Notes: generated by a model from the letters alone, not told the origin. 64,000 nucleotides of DNA from Gammaproteobacteria bacterium (GCA_021151835.1 JAGKWO010000007.1:74784-138783), one strand, 5' to 3'; counted from the stretch's first letter, positions 52,120-61,561 are shown. A program made the numbers and translations.

Positions 52120-52836
52120 ATGTTAGTGATTTTTGATTGTGATGGTGTGTTGGTTGATAGTGAAATTATTTCTGCGCAAGTCACCAGTGATTGTTTGAAA
52201 GAAATTGGTATAGAAATAAGTGCAGCATATTTTTTGGAAACCTATCGCGGCAAATCGGTTGCTGATTGTATCCGTATGATTACGGAAGAATTGTCAGTTC
52301 AGGAATCCTGGAAATCCCTGACTGATGCAGAAAGAACAGAACAAGGTGCGCAGTTCTGGCGGCATGTGCAATCGCAAACCCTGGTGGTTTGCGAACAGCA
52401 ACTGGAGCCGATAGCCGGAATAATGCCAGTGCTGGATTACTTGCGCGATAATGAAATCCCCTTTTGTGTGGCATCCAACGGCAAGCACGAAAAAATGCGA
52501 ATGACGCTCGCCAAGACCAATATCATGCCTTATGTACAGGGGCGTATATTTAGTTTTGAAGATGTAACGCGCGGAAAACCTGCACCCGATTTGTTTTTGT
52601 ATGCCGCAAAAACATTGAATGTAGAACCGGCAACAGCCATAGTGGTGGAGGATTCGCTCACCGGTATTCAGGCGGCAATTGCGGCGGGTATGCGCCCACT
52701 CGGTTATTGCCCGCCTAATGCGAATGGCAGCGATAATATTTTATTGCCGGAAATGCGCGCATTGGGTGCTGAAGTATTTTTCTCAATGGATGAATTGATT
52801 CCACTAATTCTGAAAACAGGCACTGTGAACAATTAA
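52120..52836 (+). CDS. HAD-superfamily phosphatase (beta-PGM/GPH type)
   Basis: The 238-residue protein has motif I FDCDGVLVDSE (Asp6 nucleophile, Asp8 acid/base), motif II in CVASNGKHEK, the conserved Lys in GKPAPDLFLYA and motif III in VVEDSLTGIQAA. The four-helix cap fits small sugar-phosphate phosphatases or mutases. AGAGG precedes the ATG. The cysE gene follows after four bases. Confidence 0.88.
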   Translation: MLVIFDCDGVLVDSEIISAQVTSDCLKEIGIEISAAYFLETYRGKSVADCIRMITEELSVQESWKSLTDAERTEQGAQFWRHVQSQTLVVCEQQLEPIAGIMPVLDYLRDNEIPFCVASNGKHEKMRMTLAKTNIMPYVQGRIFSFEDVTRGKPAPDLFLYAAKTLNVEPATAIVVEDSLTGIQAAIAAGMRPLGYCPPNANGSDNILLPEMRALGAEVFFSMDELIPLILKTGTVNN

Positions 52837-52840
52837 CACT

Positions 52841-53653
52841 ATGCAAACCGCCCTTCAAAATTTTGCCCACGTAGATGTATGGCAGGAAATTCGTGCAGAA
52901 GCGCAACAAGCCAGTGCTAGTGAACCGGTGCTGGCCAGTTTTTATCACGCCAGTATTTTGAACCACCATTCATTTGCGGCGGCGATTTCTTTTCACCTTG
53001 CCAATAAACTGGATAGCCAGGCGCTGCCGGCAATGATGTTGCGCGAAGTATTTGACGAGGCGATGAAAGCGGATGCCAGTATTGAAGCAGCGATGCGCGC
53101 TGATATTCGTGCGCATCGCGAGCGCGATCCGGCCTGTAAATTATTTTTTATGCCGTTCCTGTTTTTTAAAGGCTATCACGCGCTTCAATCCTGGCGTATT
53201 TCGCATTGGTTATGGAGTCAGGGTCGCAACGCATTGGCGCTTTATTTCCAGAATCAAATTTCGCAGGCATTTGATGTGGATATCCATCCGGGCGCACGCA
53301 TTGGCAAAGGCATTATGATTGATCACGCAACCGGGGTAGTGATTGGTGAGACTGCGGTAATTGAAGATGATGTCTCCATGCTGCACAGCGTAACGCTGGG
53401 TGGCAGTGGCTGCATAAAAACGGATCGTCACCCCAAAATCCGCCGCGGTGTGTTGATTGGTGTAGGCGCAAAGATTCTGGGTAATATTGAAGTGGGCGAG
53501 GGAGCAAAAATCGGGGCGGGGAGTGTGGTGCTGGAGTCGGTTGCGCCACACACAACAGTCGCCGGCGTGCCTGCCAAGCTCGTTGGCAGGCCCAAGGGGG
53601 AGTCACCGGCGCTGGATATGGATCATCATCTTACTGAGGGCGATGATTGTTAA
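52841..53653 (+). CDS. cysE: Serine O-acetyltransferase
   Basis: This 270-residue enzyme starts cysteine synthesis from serine and acetyl-CoA. The N-terminal helical domain (VWQEIRAEAQQASASEPVLA) is followed by a left-handed beta helix with IHPGARIGKGIMIDHATGVV, IGETAVIEDDVSML and GVPAKLVGRP. Active-site His and Asp are in the DHATG region. Length matches CysE of Gammaproteobacteria. Confidence 0.95.
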   Translation: MQTALQNFAHVDVWQEIRAEAQQASASEPVLASFYHASILNHHSFAAAISFHLANKLDSQALPAMMLREVFDEAMKADASIEAAMRADIRAHRERDPACKLFFMPFLFFKGYHALQSWRISHWLWSQGRNALALYFQNQISQAFDVDIHPGARIGKGIMIDHATGVVIGETAVIEDDVSMLHSVTLGGSGCIKTDRHPKIRRGVLIGVGAKILGNIEVGEGAKIGAGSVVLESVAPHTTVAGVPAKLVGRPKGESPALDMDHHLTEGDDC

Positions 53654-53658
53654 TCCGA

Positions 53659-53928
53659 TCAGGCGCTGCGTTGACCGGGCAAGCTGCTGGTCTCATCGTC
53701 GCAGCCATCCAGCAACCACTTCAACACCGATTCACGGCTTTTGAGCATGGATTGGTAGTGCTCAATCAACATGGTGTTGGGGCGCGGGTGCGCTTTCATG
53801 GCGGTAATGCGATCAGTCAGGAACGCAATATCCTGTTCTACTTTCAAGCGCGCATTGCCATGTTGGCTGAGCGCGCCCTCAACGACCAGGCGATTGTCCT
53901 GCAGTTTCTTTTCGATAAATGGCAACAT
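53659..53928 (-). CDS. Conserved hypothetical small protein
   Basis: The 89-residue product starts at MLPFIEKKLQDNRLVVEGAL behind GGGAG. It is helical and charged (KVEQDIAFLTDRITAMKAHP, EHYQSMLKSRESVLKWLLDG) with no signal peptide or membrane helix. I do not recognise the family. It converges with cysE, five bases apart. Confidence 0.6.
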   Translation of the reverse strand: MLPFIEKKLQDNRLVVEGALSQHGNARLKVEQDIAFLTDRITAMKAHPRPNTMLIEHYQSMLKSRESVLKWLLDGCDDETSSLPGQRSA

Positions 53929-54110
53929 AGACACACTCCCTCGGAAGTAAACCACTGAAGTATGGAAGTGATTTTTGGAAATACCAAAGACTGATTGGTT
54001 ACATTCTGTGCGCTGTTTATCGCGATTGATTGCCGGGTAGCAGTGAAACCCTGAATTATCGTCAAGGAGTGCTATTATCAAGCCAATCCCGATGATCAAC
54101 GGTCAACTCC

Positions 54111-54842
54111 ATGAGCAATTCCGACTTCGACATTATCTTCCGCGGCGATATCGTCTTTGGCCACCAGTTGGCCGACGTCAAGCTTAAGCTGCAACAGCTT
54201 TTTAAAGCGGATGCGGCCAAGATCGATAGCCTGTTTACCGGGCGCCCGGTTCCACTCAAGCGCAACCTGGATGAGGCAACTGCCAATAAATACCGCGATG
54301 TATTGTTAAAGTCCGGTGCGATGGTGGAAATCTGCGCCAGCGATAAAAGCCCCGCTAATGCCCCGGTTGCTACGCGCCCCGCTCGCCCTAAAGAACCGGA
54401 ATCCAGCCGCTGGACGCTTGCACCGGTAGGTTCTTATTTATCTCCGGTAGCTCAGGTCACGTCGCAACCGGTAGCCCCAATCGATACCAGTGGTTTGAGC
54501 TTGCGTCCCGCAGAAGGCAATTTGGTCGATAGCGCTGAAACCAGCCATGAGATTAATGCTGTGGTTATCGCACCTGATTTGGGATTGGCGGCCGTTGGTG
54601 AGGATTTAATGAGTGCCGATGAAAAACTGGAATTGCCATTAGTCGAAATTGAGTTGGAAGATTGGGAGATTGCCGCGGTGGGAAGCGACCTCCTGACGCA
54701 GGATGAGCGTCCGGTCGTAGTGCCGGTAGCTGTTGCCAACAGCGATTTCAGTCTGGCACCAACCGGCAGCGATCTCGGCCAATTAAAACTCGATGTAAAA
54801 CCGGTCGCGCCTGATATCAGCAAACTGCGCCTTGCGGAATAA
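54111..54842 (+). CDS. Uncharacterised protein with FRG-type N-domain and degenerate LAPVGSDL repeats
   Basis: The 243-residue protein begins with a domain of about 75 residues (FDIIFRGDIVFGHQLADVKL, then LFTGRPVPLKRNLDEATANK) that I have seen at the N-terminus of many gamma proteins and that resembles a small alpha/beta fold. The rest is acidic and has four short repeats: LAPVGSYL, LAAVGEDL, IAAVGSDL and LAPTGSDL, spaced roughly 35-90 residues apart. No enzyme motif is visible. Transcribed toward the AsmA gene. Confidence 0.65.
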   Translation: MSNSDFDIIFRGDIVFGHQLADVKLKLQQLFKADAAKIDSLFTGRPVPLKRNLDEATANKYRDVLLKSGAMVEICASDKSPANAPVATRPARPKEPESSRWTLAPVGSYLSPVAQVTSQPVAPIDTSGLSLRPAEGNLVDSAETSHEINAVVIAPDLGLAAVGEDLMSADEKLELPLVEIELEDWEIAAVGSDLLTQDERPVVVPVAVANSDFSLAPTGSDLGQLKLDVKPVAPDISKLRLAE

Positions 54843-55058
54843 TCCGCACGGCCGCCCTCTTTATTTCCCAGCAAAATGTAGCACTTGTTTAGCGAGCGTA
54901 ATGCTTGCTGATTGGCTTCTCCGCTCCGATAAAAACGCCGTACGTTCAACAATTTATGATCGTTGTTTTGTGAGATGTATCGGTTTTTGGTTGGCCGGTG
55001 CGGCACTTTGGCCCTAGACTCCGCTCTAACGAGAGAATGCTGCACAGAGGAAGTTGTT

Positions 55059-57272
55059 ATGAAGATTTTGCTTAAAAGCCTGGCGGTGATTGTTTTCCTG
55101 ATCGTTCTGGCAATCCTGGCCCTGGTTTTCCTGGTCGACCCCAACCGTTTCAAACCGCGCATTGAAGCTATCGCTAAAGACCAGGGTGTTGCCCTGCAAA
55201 TTAAAGGTGATTTGGGCTGGGACCTCTGGCCTAGCCTGGGGGTAGCGGTGAATGATGTGCATGTTGCCCCGCTCGCTGAACCGCAGCAGGCAATTGCCGA
55301 GCTTAAGCAAGCGAGCCTGCTATTGAAGCTTATTCCATTGTTCAGCGGCAATTTCCAGGTTGATCATATTGCGGTTGATGGGCTTGGTTTGAATCTGCGT
55401 GTGGATGAATCAGGAAAGGGTAATTGGGAAGCTTTTAGCAAACCTGCGACAACGACTGCACCGCCTGCTGATACGGAATCCAATCTGGCATTGGATATCC
55501 AGCATATAAGCCTTACCAATTCCACTCTTTCTTACACCGATGCCCAATCGGGTTCCGCGCTTAAGTTGCGCGACATCAACCTTACTATGAGCGGTGTCAA
55601 TACCCGTACGGAACCCTTTGCGGTGGATTTGGGATTCGTCCTTGAACAAACACAGGCCAATTCAGAAAAGTTAACCCTGACTGGCAAACTAACTACCCAA
55701 CTCAGTGTTGATAATTCTTTTGATACCCTGGGCCTCACTGATGGCCAATTGCAATTGGATATTGCTGCAAAGGAAAAAGCATCCCTTGCCTTAACCTATG
55801 CAATTGCGGTTACCGATTTGCAAGACGCCCCCGCTTATAAAGGTGAAATCGCGCTTAAGGACACCAATCTGCGGCAATTGCTTGAAGCCTTCGACATCAA
55901 ACTGGAAACTGCCAAAAAAGAGGCGCTGGGGAAATTCAGGTTTTCGAGCACAGTTGTCGGCGATACTGAAAAAGTAAAACTGGAAAACCTGCAATTGGTG
56001 CTGGATGAAACGGCATTAAACGGCAGTGCGGGAATTACCAAATTCAGCACCGGTGCGATCAGGTTATCGCTCAGTGGCGATACCCTGAATGCAGACGATT
56101 ATTTGCCTCCACCCAGCCAGGCTGACGCACAGCAGGGCACAGCGGCAGCGCCAGCTGTATCCGCACCGGCGGCAGATACATCGTTACCGATGGACGCTTT
56201 GCGCTCGTTGAATCTCAACATCAAGCTTGCATTGAAAAAATTAATCGTCAACAAAATCCCGCTCGAAAATGTCGAGGCAAAATTACTGGCCAAAAATGGC
56301 ATGATTGAGCAAAGTTTAAATGCAGTGGCGTTTAGCGGAAAAATTGCCACAAAAGGCCAATTGGATGCGCGCGGACAGCAAGGGCAGTTGCAATTTGATG
56401 CGGGTGTTGAAGGTCTTGAATTGGCGCCGTTGTTAAAAGCAATGGAAATGGATTCGAAATTTGGTTTGCAAGGCGCGATACAAGCGCGCGCACTTGGTAG
56501 CAGCCAGGGTAATTCCACTAACGCATTATTTAAGTCCTTGCGCGCTAATGCTAATTTTTCCGGCGCACAAGTGCGGGTATCGCCCATCAACCTGGAACAA
56601 CAATTCTGTAAATTGGTCAACCTTGTTAATAAAGCCGATGATCCTGTGCAAGCCTGGAATGAATACACCGAGTTAACAGAATTATCCGGCAGTGTTAAAT
56701 GGCGCGATCAAATTATTACTATCGATACCTTTAAAGCCGGTGTGGAAAAATTGCAATTGGGTTCAACCGGGAAAATTAATCTGGCCAGTGACGAATACGA
56801 TATTTTTCTTCCCCTTAAATTAATCAAAGCTAAAACAGATACCGTGACTGCTGACCAGGTGGCGGTTACTACCAGCGCAAATGGTTGTAGTGTCGGCAGT
56901 TATTATTGGCTGGAACGTGGTTTGGAATTATTGCGCTGTAAAGGTTCGCTGGATGAAATCAATCCGTTGCACGATTGCCGCCCGGATAAAGATATGCTGG
57001 TGCAATTAACCAAGGATTTCGCTGTGTATAAACTCAAGGAAAAACACGGCGCAAAATTTGATGCAAAAAAACAGGAGCTGGAACAAAAACTGGATGACAG
57101 GAAGCAAGAAGCAAAACAAAAAATTGAAGATAAAAAACAACAGCTGATTGATAAGTTGCAACAGCGGCTTAATCGCGGCGCAGCTTCCTCGGCGGCGGTA
57201 ACAGCTCCCGAGGCCACTGTATCGTCGGCGCCAGCCACTGAAACCGCACCGGCCCCGGAAACCCCTCAATAG
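55059..57272 (+). CDS. AsmA family envelope protein
   Basis: This 737-residue protein has one N-terminal membrane anchor (KILLKSLAVIVFLIVLAILA) followed by FLVDPNRFKPRIEAIAKDQG and the GDLGWDLWPSLGVAVNDVHV segment, the AsmA N-terminal signature. The body is beta-rich with AsmA C-terminal features (LQFDAGVEGLELAPLLKAME). The end is a coiled, Lys/Gln-rich stretch (QELEQKLDDRKQEAKQKIED) and a Pro/Ala tail. AsmA-like proteins are thought to bridge phospholipids to the outer membrane. The start has AGAGGAAG upstream. Confidence 0.9.
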   Translation: MKILLKSLAVIVFLIVLAILALVFLVDPNRFKPRIEAIAKDQGVALQIKGDLGWDLWPSLGVAVNDVHVAPLAEPQQAIAELKQASLLLKLIPLFSGNFQVDHIAVDGLGLNLRVDESGKGNWEAFSKPATTTAPPADTESNLALDIQHISLTNSTLSYTDAQSGSALKLRDINLTMSGVNTRTEPFAVDLGFVLEQTQANSEKLTLTGKLTTQLSVDNSFDTLGLTDGQLQLDIAAKEKASLALTYAIAVTDLQDAPAYKGEIALKDTNLRQLLEAFDIKLETAKKEALGKFRFSSTVVGDTEKVKLENLQLVLDETALNGSAGITKFSTGAIRLSLSGDTLNADDYLPPPSQADAQQGTAAAPAVSAPAADTSLPMDALRSLNLNIKLALKKLIVNKIPLENVEAKLLAKNGMIEQSLNAVAFSGKIATKGQLDARGQQGQLQFDAGVEGLELAPLLKAMEMDSKFGLQGAIQARALGSSQGNSTNALFKSLRANANFSGAQVRVSPINLEQQFCKLVNLVNKADDPVQAWNEYTELTELSGSVKWRDQIITIDTFKAGVEKLQLGSTGKINLASDEYDIFLPLKLIKAKTDTVTADQVAVTTSANGCSVGSYYWLERGLELLRCKGSLDEINPLHDCRPDKDMLVQLTKDFAVYKLKEKHGAKFDAKKQELEQKLDDRKQEAKQKIEDKKQQLIDKLQQRLNRGAASSAAVTAPEATVSSAPATETAPAPETPQ

Positions 57273-57354
57273 CAAATTGGTTGCTGTGATGGGCAGGGCG
57301 CGAATTTACCGCTAGAATTCGCGCCCATCTCCTTTGCTACTAGTTTCATCCTTT

Positions 57355-58452
57355 ATGAGCACATCCTTTTCTGCGCGCGTATTGAAATGGTTTGATAAAC
57401 ACGGGCGTAAACATTTGCCCTGGCAGCAGGACATCAACGCCTATCGCGTCTGGCTGTCGGAAATTATGTTGCAGCAAACCCAGGTCACTACGGTGATCCC
57501 TTATTTCGAGCGTTTTATCGCACGTTTTCCTACGGTGAAATCCCTCGCGGCGGCGCCTGTCGATGAAGTCCTGCATTTATGGACTGGCCTGGGTTATTAC
57601 GCGCGTGCACGCAACCTGCATAAATGTGCACAAATGGTAGTGAAAAATTACGATGGCGAATTTCCGGCAACAGTAGCTGAGCTGGCGGAGCTGCCCGGTA
57701 TTGGCCGGTCAACAGCGGGTGCCATCGCGAGCATTGCCTATCAAAAACGGGCGGCGATCCTGGATGGCAACGTCAAACGCGTGCTATCACGCTATCACGC
57801 AGTAGAAGGTTGGCCCGGCCAGGCAGATGTAGTAAGCCGCTTGTGGGAAATCGCCGAGGAATACACTCCCCGGAGCCGCGCCAACCATTACACCCAGGCG
57901 ATGATGGATATGGGGGCAACCCTGTGCACACGCAGCAAACCGAAGTGTGAGATATGCCCATTGCGCGAGGGTTGTACTGCGTATGCGCAAGGTAATCCGC
58001 AGGATTATCCGGGCAAGAAACCGAAAAAAGCTTTGCCGGAAAAAGCCGTGCAGTTATTGATGCTGCGTAACCCGGCGGGCGATTTCTTGCTGCAACAACG
58101 CCCGGCACAGGGAATATGGGGCGGGCTCTGGAGCTTCCCGGAATTGGCGATAGATGCCGATGCCCGTGAACATGCAGCGGATTGTTTTGGTGCGGTGAGC
58201 GGCCACGAAGTATGGGATAGCTATCGCCATACTTTTAGCCACTATCACCTGGATATCACGCCGGTACTGATCCAATTGGCGAAAACCCCGCAAGCTATCG
58301 GTGAAGCCGCCACACACTGGTACAATCCGCACCAGCCTGATGCGTTGGGTTTGGCCGCTCCGGTTAAAAAGCTGCTGGAAAAACTGGCGCAACTGGACCC
58401 GCGAACAGCAGTTACAGCTAGTCAGAAAGCCAAATCCAGGGCTAAACCCTGA
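57355..58452 (+). CDS. mutY: Adenine DNA glycosylase MutY
   Basis: The 365-residue enzyme removes adenine opposite 8-oxoguanine. Motifs: LPWQQDINAYRVWLSEIMLQ, the HhH segment ELPGIGRSTAGAIASIAYQK with the catalytic Asp soon after in ILDGNVKRVL, and the four-Cys [4Fe-4S] cluster CTRSKPKCEICPLREGC. The C-terminal part is the NUDIX-like recognition domain (GIWGGLWSFPEL). mutY-yggX order is conserved in Gammaproteobacteria. Confidence 0.95.
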   Translation: MSTSFSARVLKWFDKHGRKHLPWQQDINAYRVWLSEIMLQQTQVTTVIPYFERFIARFPTVKSLAAAPVDEVLHLWTGLGYYARARNLHKCAQMVVKNYDGEFPATVAELAELPGIGRSTAGAIASIAYQKRAAILDGNVKRVLSRYHAVEGWPGQADVVSRLWEIAEEYTPRSRANHYTQAMMDMGATLCTRSKPKCEICPLREGCTAYAQGNPQDYPGKKPKKALPEKAVQLLMLRNPAGDFLLQQRPAQGIWGGLWSFPELAIDADAREHAADCFGAVSGHEVWDSYRHTFSHYHLDITPVLIQLAKTPQAIGEAATHWYNPHQPDALGLAAPVKKLLEKLAQLDPRTAVTASQKAKSRAKP

Positions 58453-58493
58453 TTGGTTCCTTATTGAGTTATTCCATCCAAGTGAGTTATTCC

Positions 58494-58778
58494 ATGTCCA
58501 GAATGGTTTTTTGCCGTAAATACAAACAAGAGCTTGAAGGGTTGGATGTGCCACCTTACCCCGGCGCCAAAGGTCAGGACATTTACAGCAATGTTTCCAG
58601 GAAGGCTTGGCAAGAATGGATGGCCCATCAAACGATGCTGATCAATGAAAAGCGTCTCAATGTTATGGACATAGGCACCAAGGTTTACCTCACCGAACAA
58701 ATGACCAAATTCCTCTCCGGCGAAAGCTACGATCAAGCCGACGGTTATGTCCCACCGCCAGGGCCGGATAATAAATAA
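58494..58778 (+). CDS. yggX: Probable Fe(2+)-trafficking protein YggX
   Basis: The 94-residue protein begins MSRMVFCRKYKQELEGLDVP, collinear with E. coli YggX, and has AWQEWMAHQTMLINEKRLNV. It protects iron-sulphur proteins such as MutY against oxidative damage. Translation upstream of this ATG is not homologous. Confidence 0.93.
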   Translation: MSRMVFCRKYKQELEGLDVPPYPGAKGQDIYSNVSRKAWQEWMAHQTMLINEKRLNVMDIGTKVYLTEQMTKFLSGESYDQADGYVPPPGPDNK

Positions 58779-58838
58779 TCAGTCTGCGCGAAATTCAGTT
58801 ACCCATTGATAAAACTCGATTTTTTTTGCTGGCCAGTA

Positions 58839-58867
58839 TTGACTCGCAAAACCCAAGCAGGTTTAAT
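58839..58867 (+). promoter_or_regulatory. Sigma-70 promoter of tRNA-Phe
   Basis: TTGACT (58839-58844), 17-base spacer, TTTAAT (58862-58867), then a GC-rich discriminator (ACGCGCC) typical of stable-RNA promoters, about 33 bases before the tRNA. Confidence 0.75.
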
Positions 58868-58899
58868 ACGCGCCTCTTGCAGCAACCCTGCAACGACAC

Positions 58900-58975
58900 G
58901 CCCAGATAGCTCAGTCGGTAGAGCAGTGGATTGAAAATCCTCGTGTCGGTGGTTCGATTCCGCCTCTGGGCACCA
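58900..58975 (+). tRNA. tRNA-Phe (GAA)
   Basis: A full 76-nt cloverleaf: acceptor GCCCAGA/TCTGGGC, D arm with AGCTCAGTCGGTAGAGC, anticodon stem GTGGA/TCC.. with anticodon GAA in TTGAAAA, T arm GGTTCGATTCC and encoded CCA. The integrase gene begins shortly after it, so its 3' end is the likely attachment site; the gene remains intact. Confidence 0.96.
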
Positions 58976-59007
58976 TCTTCAAATCCGATATAGTCCTATA
59001 TCGTCTG

Positions 59008-59035
59008 AAACCCCGCGTAACTGCGGGGTTTTTTG
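59008..59035 (+). terminator. Intrinsic terminator after tRNA-Phe
   Basis: AAACCCCGC and GCGGGGTTT form a stem with a six-base loop, followed by T's. It isolates tRNA-Phe from the integrase gene. Confidence 0.88.
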
Positions 59036-59088
59036 TTTATACTCCGTCCCTTTGCGTCCGATTAAATCCGAACGAATCCGACTATTTT

Positions 59089-59127
59089 TTGGGGTACATG
59101 AGATACCCCAGTTGTGATGTACCCCAA
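59089..59127. promoter_or_regulatory. Perfect 11-bp inverted repeat upstream of the integrase start
   Basis: TTGGGGTACAT (59089-59099) is repeated as ATGTACCCCAA (59117-59127). It overlaps the leader of the integrase gene and may be an autoregulatory operator or an arm-type binding site. Just upstream, three copies of TCCGA at about 10-bp steps (59056-59082) may be integrase arm sites. Confidence 0.5.
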
Positions 59128-59148
59128 TTGAACAAATGGGGTGCTCAA

Positions 59149-60396
59149 GTGGCCTTGACTGATACCAAAGTAAAAAACGCGAAACCAGCCGAGAAGGATT
59201 ACAAGCTCTACGATGAGCGCGGCCTGTTCGTGTTGGTAAAAGCCAACGGTTCCAAATACTGGCGACTTAAATACATGAAGGACGGCAAAGAGAAATTGCT
59301 CGCCTTGGGTGTATATCCTGATATCTCTCTCAAAGATGCGCGCGAATTACGCGATGCAGCCCGCTCGCAAGTTGCTAAAGGCGTTGACCCCAACGATACA
59401 AAACGCGCAGCCAAAGCCGTGCAACAAGGCGTGAATAGTTTTGCGGTGATCGCTCGCGAGTGGTACGACAAACAATTACCTACGTGGGCACCGGCTACCG
59501 CGAAAAAGCGCCTTGTCCTGCTGGAAAATGATTTATTCCCGTGGATGGGCGCGCGCCAAATAGATGAACTTACTTCACGGGATTTGTTGGAAGGCTTGCA
59601 GCGGATTGAAAACCGTGGAGCCAAAGACACAGCCCACAATGCTCGCCAAGTGTTATCACAAATATTCCGCTATGCCCGCGTCACTCAACGTACCAGCAAT
59701 GACCCGGTGCAGGATTTAAAAGGCGCTCTGGCTCCCAAGCTGGCAAATCACCGGCCCGCTATTACCGAACCTATGGAGCTGGGCCGCATGCTGGTAAAAA
59801 TCGAAAACTACAACGGCAGTTATATCGTTCGTGCATTGCTCGCGCTATGCCCGCTGTTATTCCAACGACCAGGTGAAATGATTGCCATGCGTTGGGAAGA
59901 TATCGATTTTGATTTGGGTGAATGGCGATACATTCCACCAAAAACCATCAAGAAAACCACTTGCCCGGATGGAATACCCCACACAGTACCACTCAGCAAA
60001 CAAGCACTGGGCGTTTTGCGGGAATTGCAGCCGTTAACTGGCCATGGTGTTTATGTATTCCCAAGTGAGCGCAGGCAAGGTGGCCATACCAGTGCCGGCA
60101 CTATCAACAAGGCTTTGCAGATCATGGGATACGACACCAATAAAACCCACTGCGCCCACGGTTTTCGCTCCACCGCTCGCACGATTTTGGATGAGGTGCT
60201 GGGCTTCCGTGTGGAATGGATTGAGCACCAACTCGCACACGCCGTGCGTGATGCATTGGGCCGTGCTTATAACCGCACAACCCACTTACCACAACGCAAA
60301 GAGATGATGCAGCGCTGGGCTGATTACCTTGATGCCCTGCGCCTGCAAGCCCAATCGCCTAACGTGATCACCGCGAATTTCGGTAAAGCGAGCTAA
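59149..60396 (+). CDS. P4-type tyrosine integrase
   Basis: The 415-residue protein starts at a GTG reading (V/M)ALTDTKVKNAKPAEKDYKL, the common N-terminus of tRNA-directed integrases; an upstream TTG/ATG in frame would add a non-homologous stretch. The N-terminal DUF4102 arm-binding domain (residues 1-90) is followed by a core-binding domain and the catalytic domain: Arg in LFQRPGEMIAMRWED, HxxR in CAHGFRSTARTIL, His in HQLAHAVRDALGRAY and the Tyr in RAYNRTTHL. It integrates the element next to tRNA-Phe. Confidence 0.95.
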   Translation: MALTDTKVKNAKPAEKDYKLYDERGLFVLVKANGSKYWRLKYMKDGKEKLLALGVYPDISLKDARELRDAARSQVAKGVDPNDTKRAAKAVQQGVNSFAVIAREWYDKQLPTWAPATAKKRLVLLENDLFPWMGARQIDELTSRDLLEGLQRIENRGAKDTAHNARQVLSQIFRYARVTQRTSNDPVQDLKGALAPKLANHRPAITEPMELGRMLVKIENYNGSYIVRALLALCPLLFQRPGEMIAMRWEDIDFDLGEWRYIPPKTIKKTTCPDGIPHTVPLSKQALGVLRELQPLTGHGVYVFPSERRQGGHTSAGTINKALQIMGYDTNKTHCAHGFRSTARTILDEVLGFRVEWIEHQLAHAVRDALGRAYNRTTHLPQRKEMMQRWADYLDALRLQAQSPNVITANFGKAS

Positions 60397-60431
60397 AACG
60401 TTTCGGCTACGGCGATTTTGCAGTTGGGAAC

Positions 60432-60548
60432 GTGGGGACACTGGGGAACGGTTGCTCTCTCACGTAAGAAATTCAAAGAGTTATAGATAGTTTTATGAGT
60501 GTTTATCGTTCCCCACTTACTTTTTTAAGAGTGGGGAATGTGGGGAAC
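60432..60548. repeat. Left cluster of GTTCCCCAC-type repeats
   Basis: Copies or near-copies on either strand lie at 60432-60439 (GTGGGGAC), 60442-60449 (TGGGGAAC), 60508-60516 (GTTCCCCAC), 60531-60538 (GTGGGGAA) and 60541-60548 (TGGGGAAC). The third and fourth form a 9-bp hairpin. A similar cluster sits at 63668-63779. They could be origin iterons or regulator sites. Confidence 0.6.
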
Positions 60549-60636
60549 AATTGGCGGCTTTGTGGCAACGTGCGAGGCTCCAATAATGATAAGCATTCGA
60601 ATGAAAAATGCCCGTTGCGCGATTGAGGTGAGGACA

Positions 60637-61434
60637 ATGGAATTAAAGCAGGCGGTAGTCTCTGATCTTGTATGGTTTAAGCATGAAAATTATCAAGCTG
60701 CATTTAAATCCATGGCACCGTATGAATGGGCGGATATATTGAGCCAGCGTCTGACAATTCGTAATGCGGTAAACAGCGAGATTTTTCATGAGGCGGGGTA
60801 TCGGGCGCCCCTTTATGATTCGATTGTAAATGGCGAGATTAAAACATCTGAGATCGGTGATTCTGACAATTCTTTCTCATATGGTGATTACACGGCGTTT
60901 TGGGATGCTGAGCATGTTGTCCAAAATGTTAGGCCTGTTAGTGTTGCCGATGCCGCGTGGTTAAGCGATGAGTTAGCTGGCCGTAAGTCGCTGGTTGATG
61001 ATCATGATGTTTACCCTATTGATTTTCTCATGAATCAAAAATACCTACCGTTCGCAACATTGATGATAATGCTTGATGCCCCGGATGATGTGATCTTAGA
61101 TGAATTAAAGAAATTCTTGCCAAGGTACAGGGCTGCGATGAAAAGCTCGAATGACACTATGGTTAGCAATTTCAATGGGAAATTTTCCAGTGTGGATATC
61201 GATAAACTCAAGACATATAAGATTATAGAATGCCTCGATATTCAAATTTGGCTTGGAGTAAATCGAGCAAAGATTACAGATGCTAATATTGCATCTGTGC
61301 TTTTCCCTGACCGCGTAGATGCTCAGACTTATTTTTCACAGACTGTGAAGCCATTTTTGAAAAAAGTGACAGATAGAGAATTTATTGGTCAAGTAAGTAT
61401 TAAAGCGCGAAGTGTGCACAATAAGGGTAAGTAA
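60637..61434 (+). CDS. DUF6387-like element protein
   Basis: The 265-residue product starts at MELKQAVVSDLVWFKHENYQ, behind GAGGTGAGG; a longer in-frame extension is less likely. The order of features (SDLVWF near the start, IDFLMNQKYLPFATLMIMLD in the middle, VKPFLKKVTDREFI at the end) recalls DUF6387 proteins that travel with integrases, but I cannot verify this. No enzyme motif is seen. Codon use is more A+T-rich than the core genome. Confidence 0.6.
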   Translation: MELKQAVVSDLVWFKHENYQAAFKSMAPYEWADILSQRLTIRNAVNSEIFHEAGYRAPLYDSIVNGEIKTSEIGDSDNSFSYGDYTAFWDAEHVVQNVRPVSVADAAWLSDELAGRKSLVDDHDVYPIDFLMNQKYLPFATLMIMLDAPDDVILDELKKFLPRYRAAMKSSNDTMVSNFNGKFSSVDIDKLKTYKIIECLDIQIWLGVNRAKITDANIASVLFPDRVDAQTYFSQTVKPFLKKVTDREFIGQVSIKARSVHNKGK

Positions 61435-61561
61435 AAGTCAATAGAAAAAATTAGATCAAAAAAATAGTAAGAAAAATAGTAAAAATTTCTATCTATTTTT
61501 ATTGAGTTTATCAAGCTTTATAAATTGCTCCTGTATCCGTTGAATACATAGGAGCCATAAA

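Noticed and set aside
54452..55351. 299-codon minus-strand frame
   Set aside because: Crosses two plus-strand genes and the gap between them; Ser/Arg-rich shadow composition with no motif.
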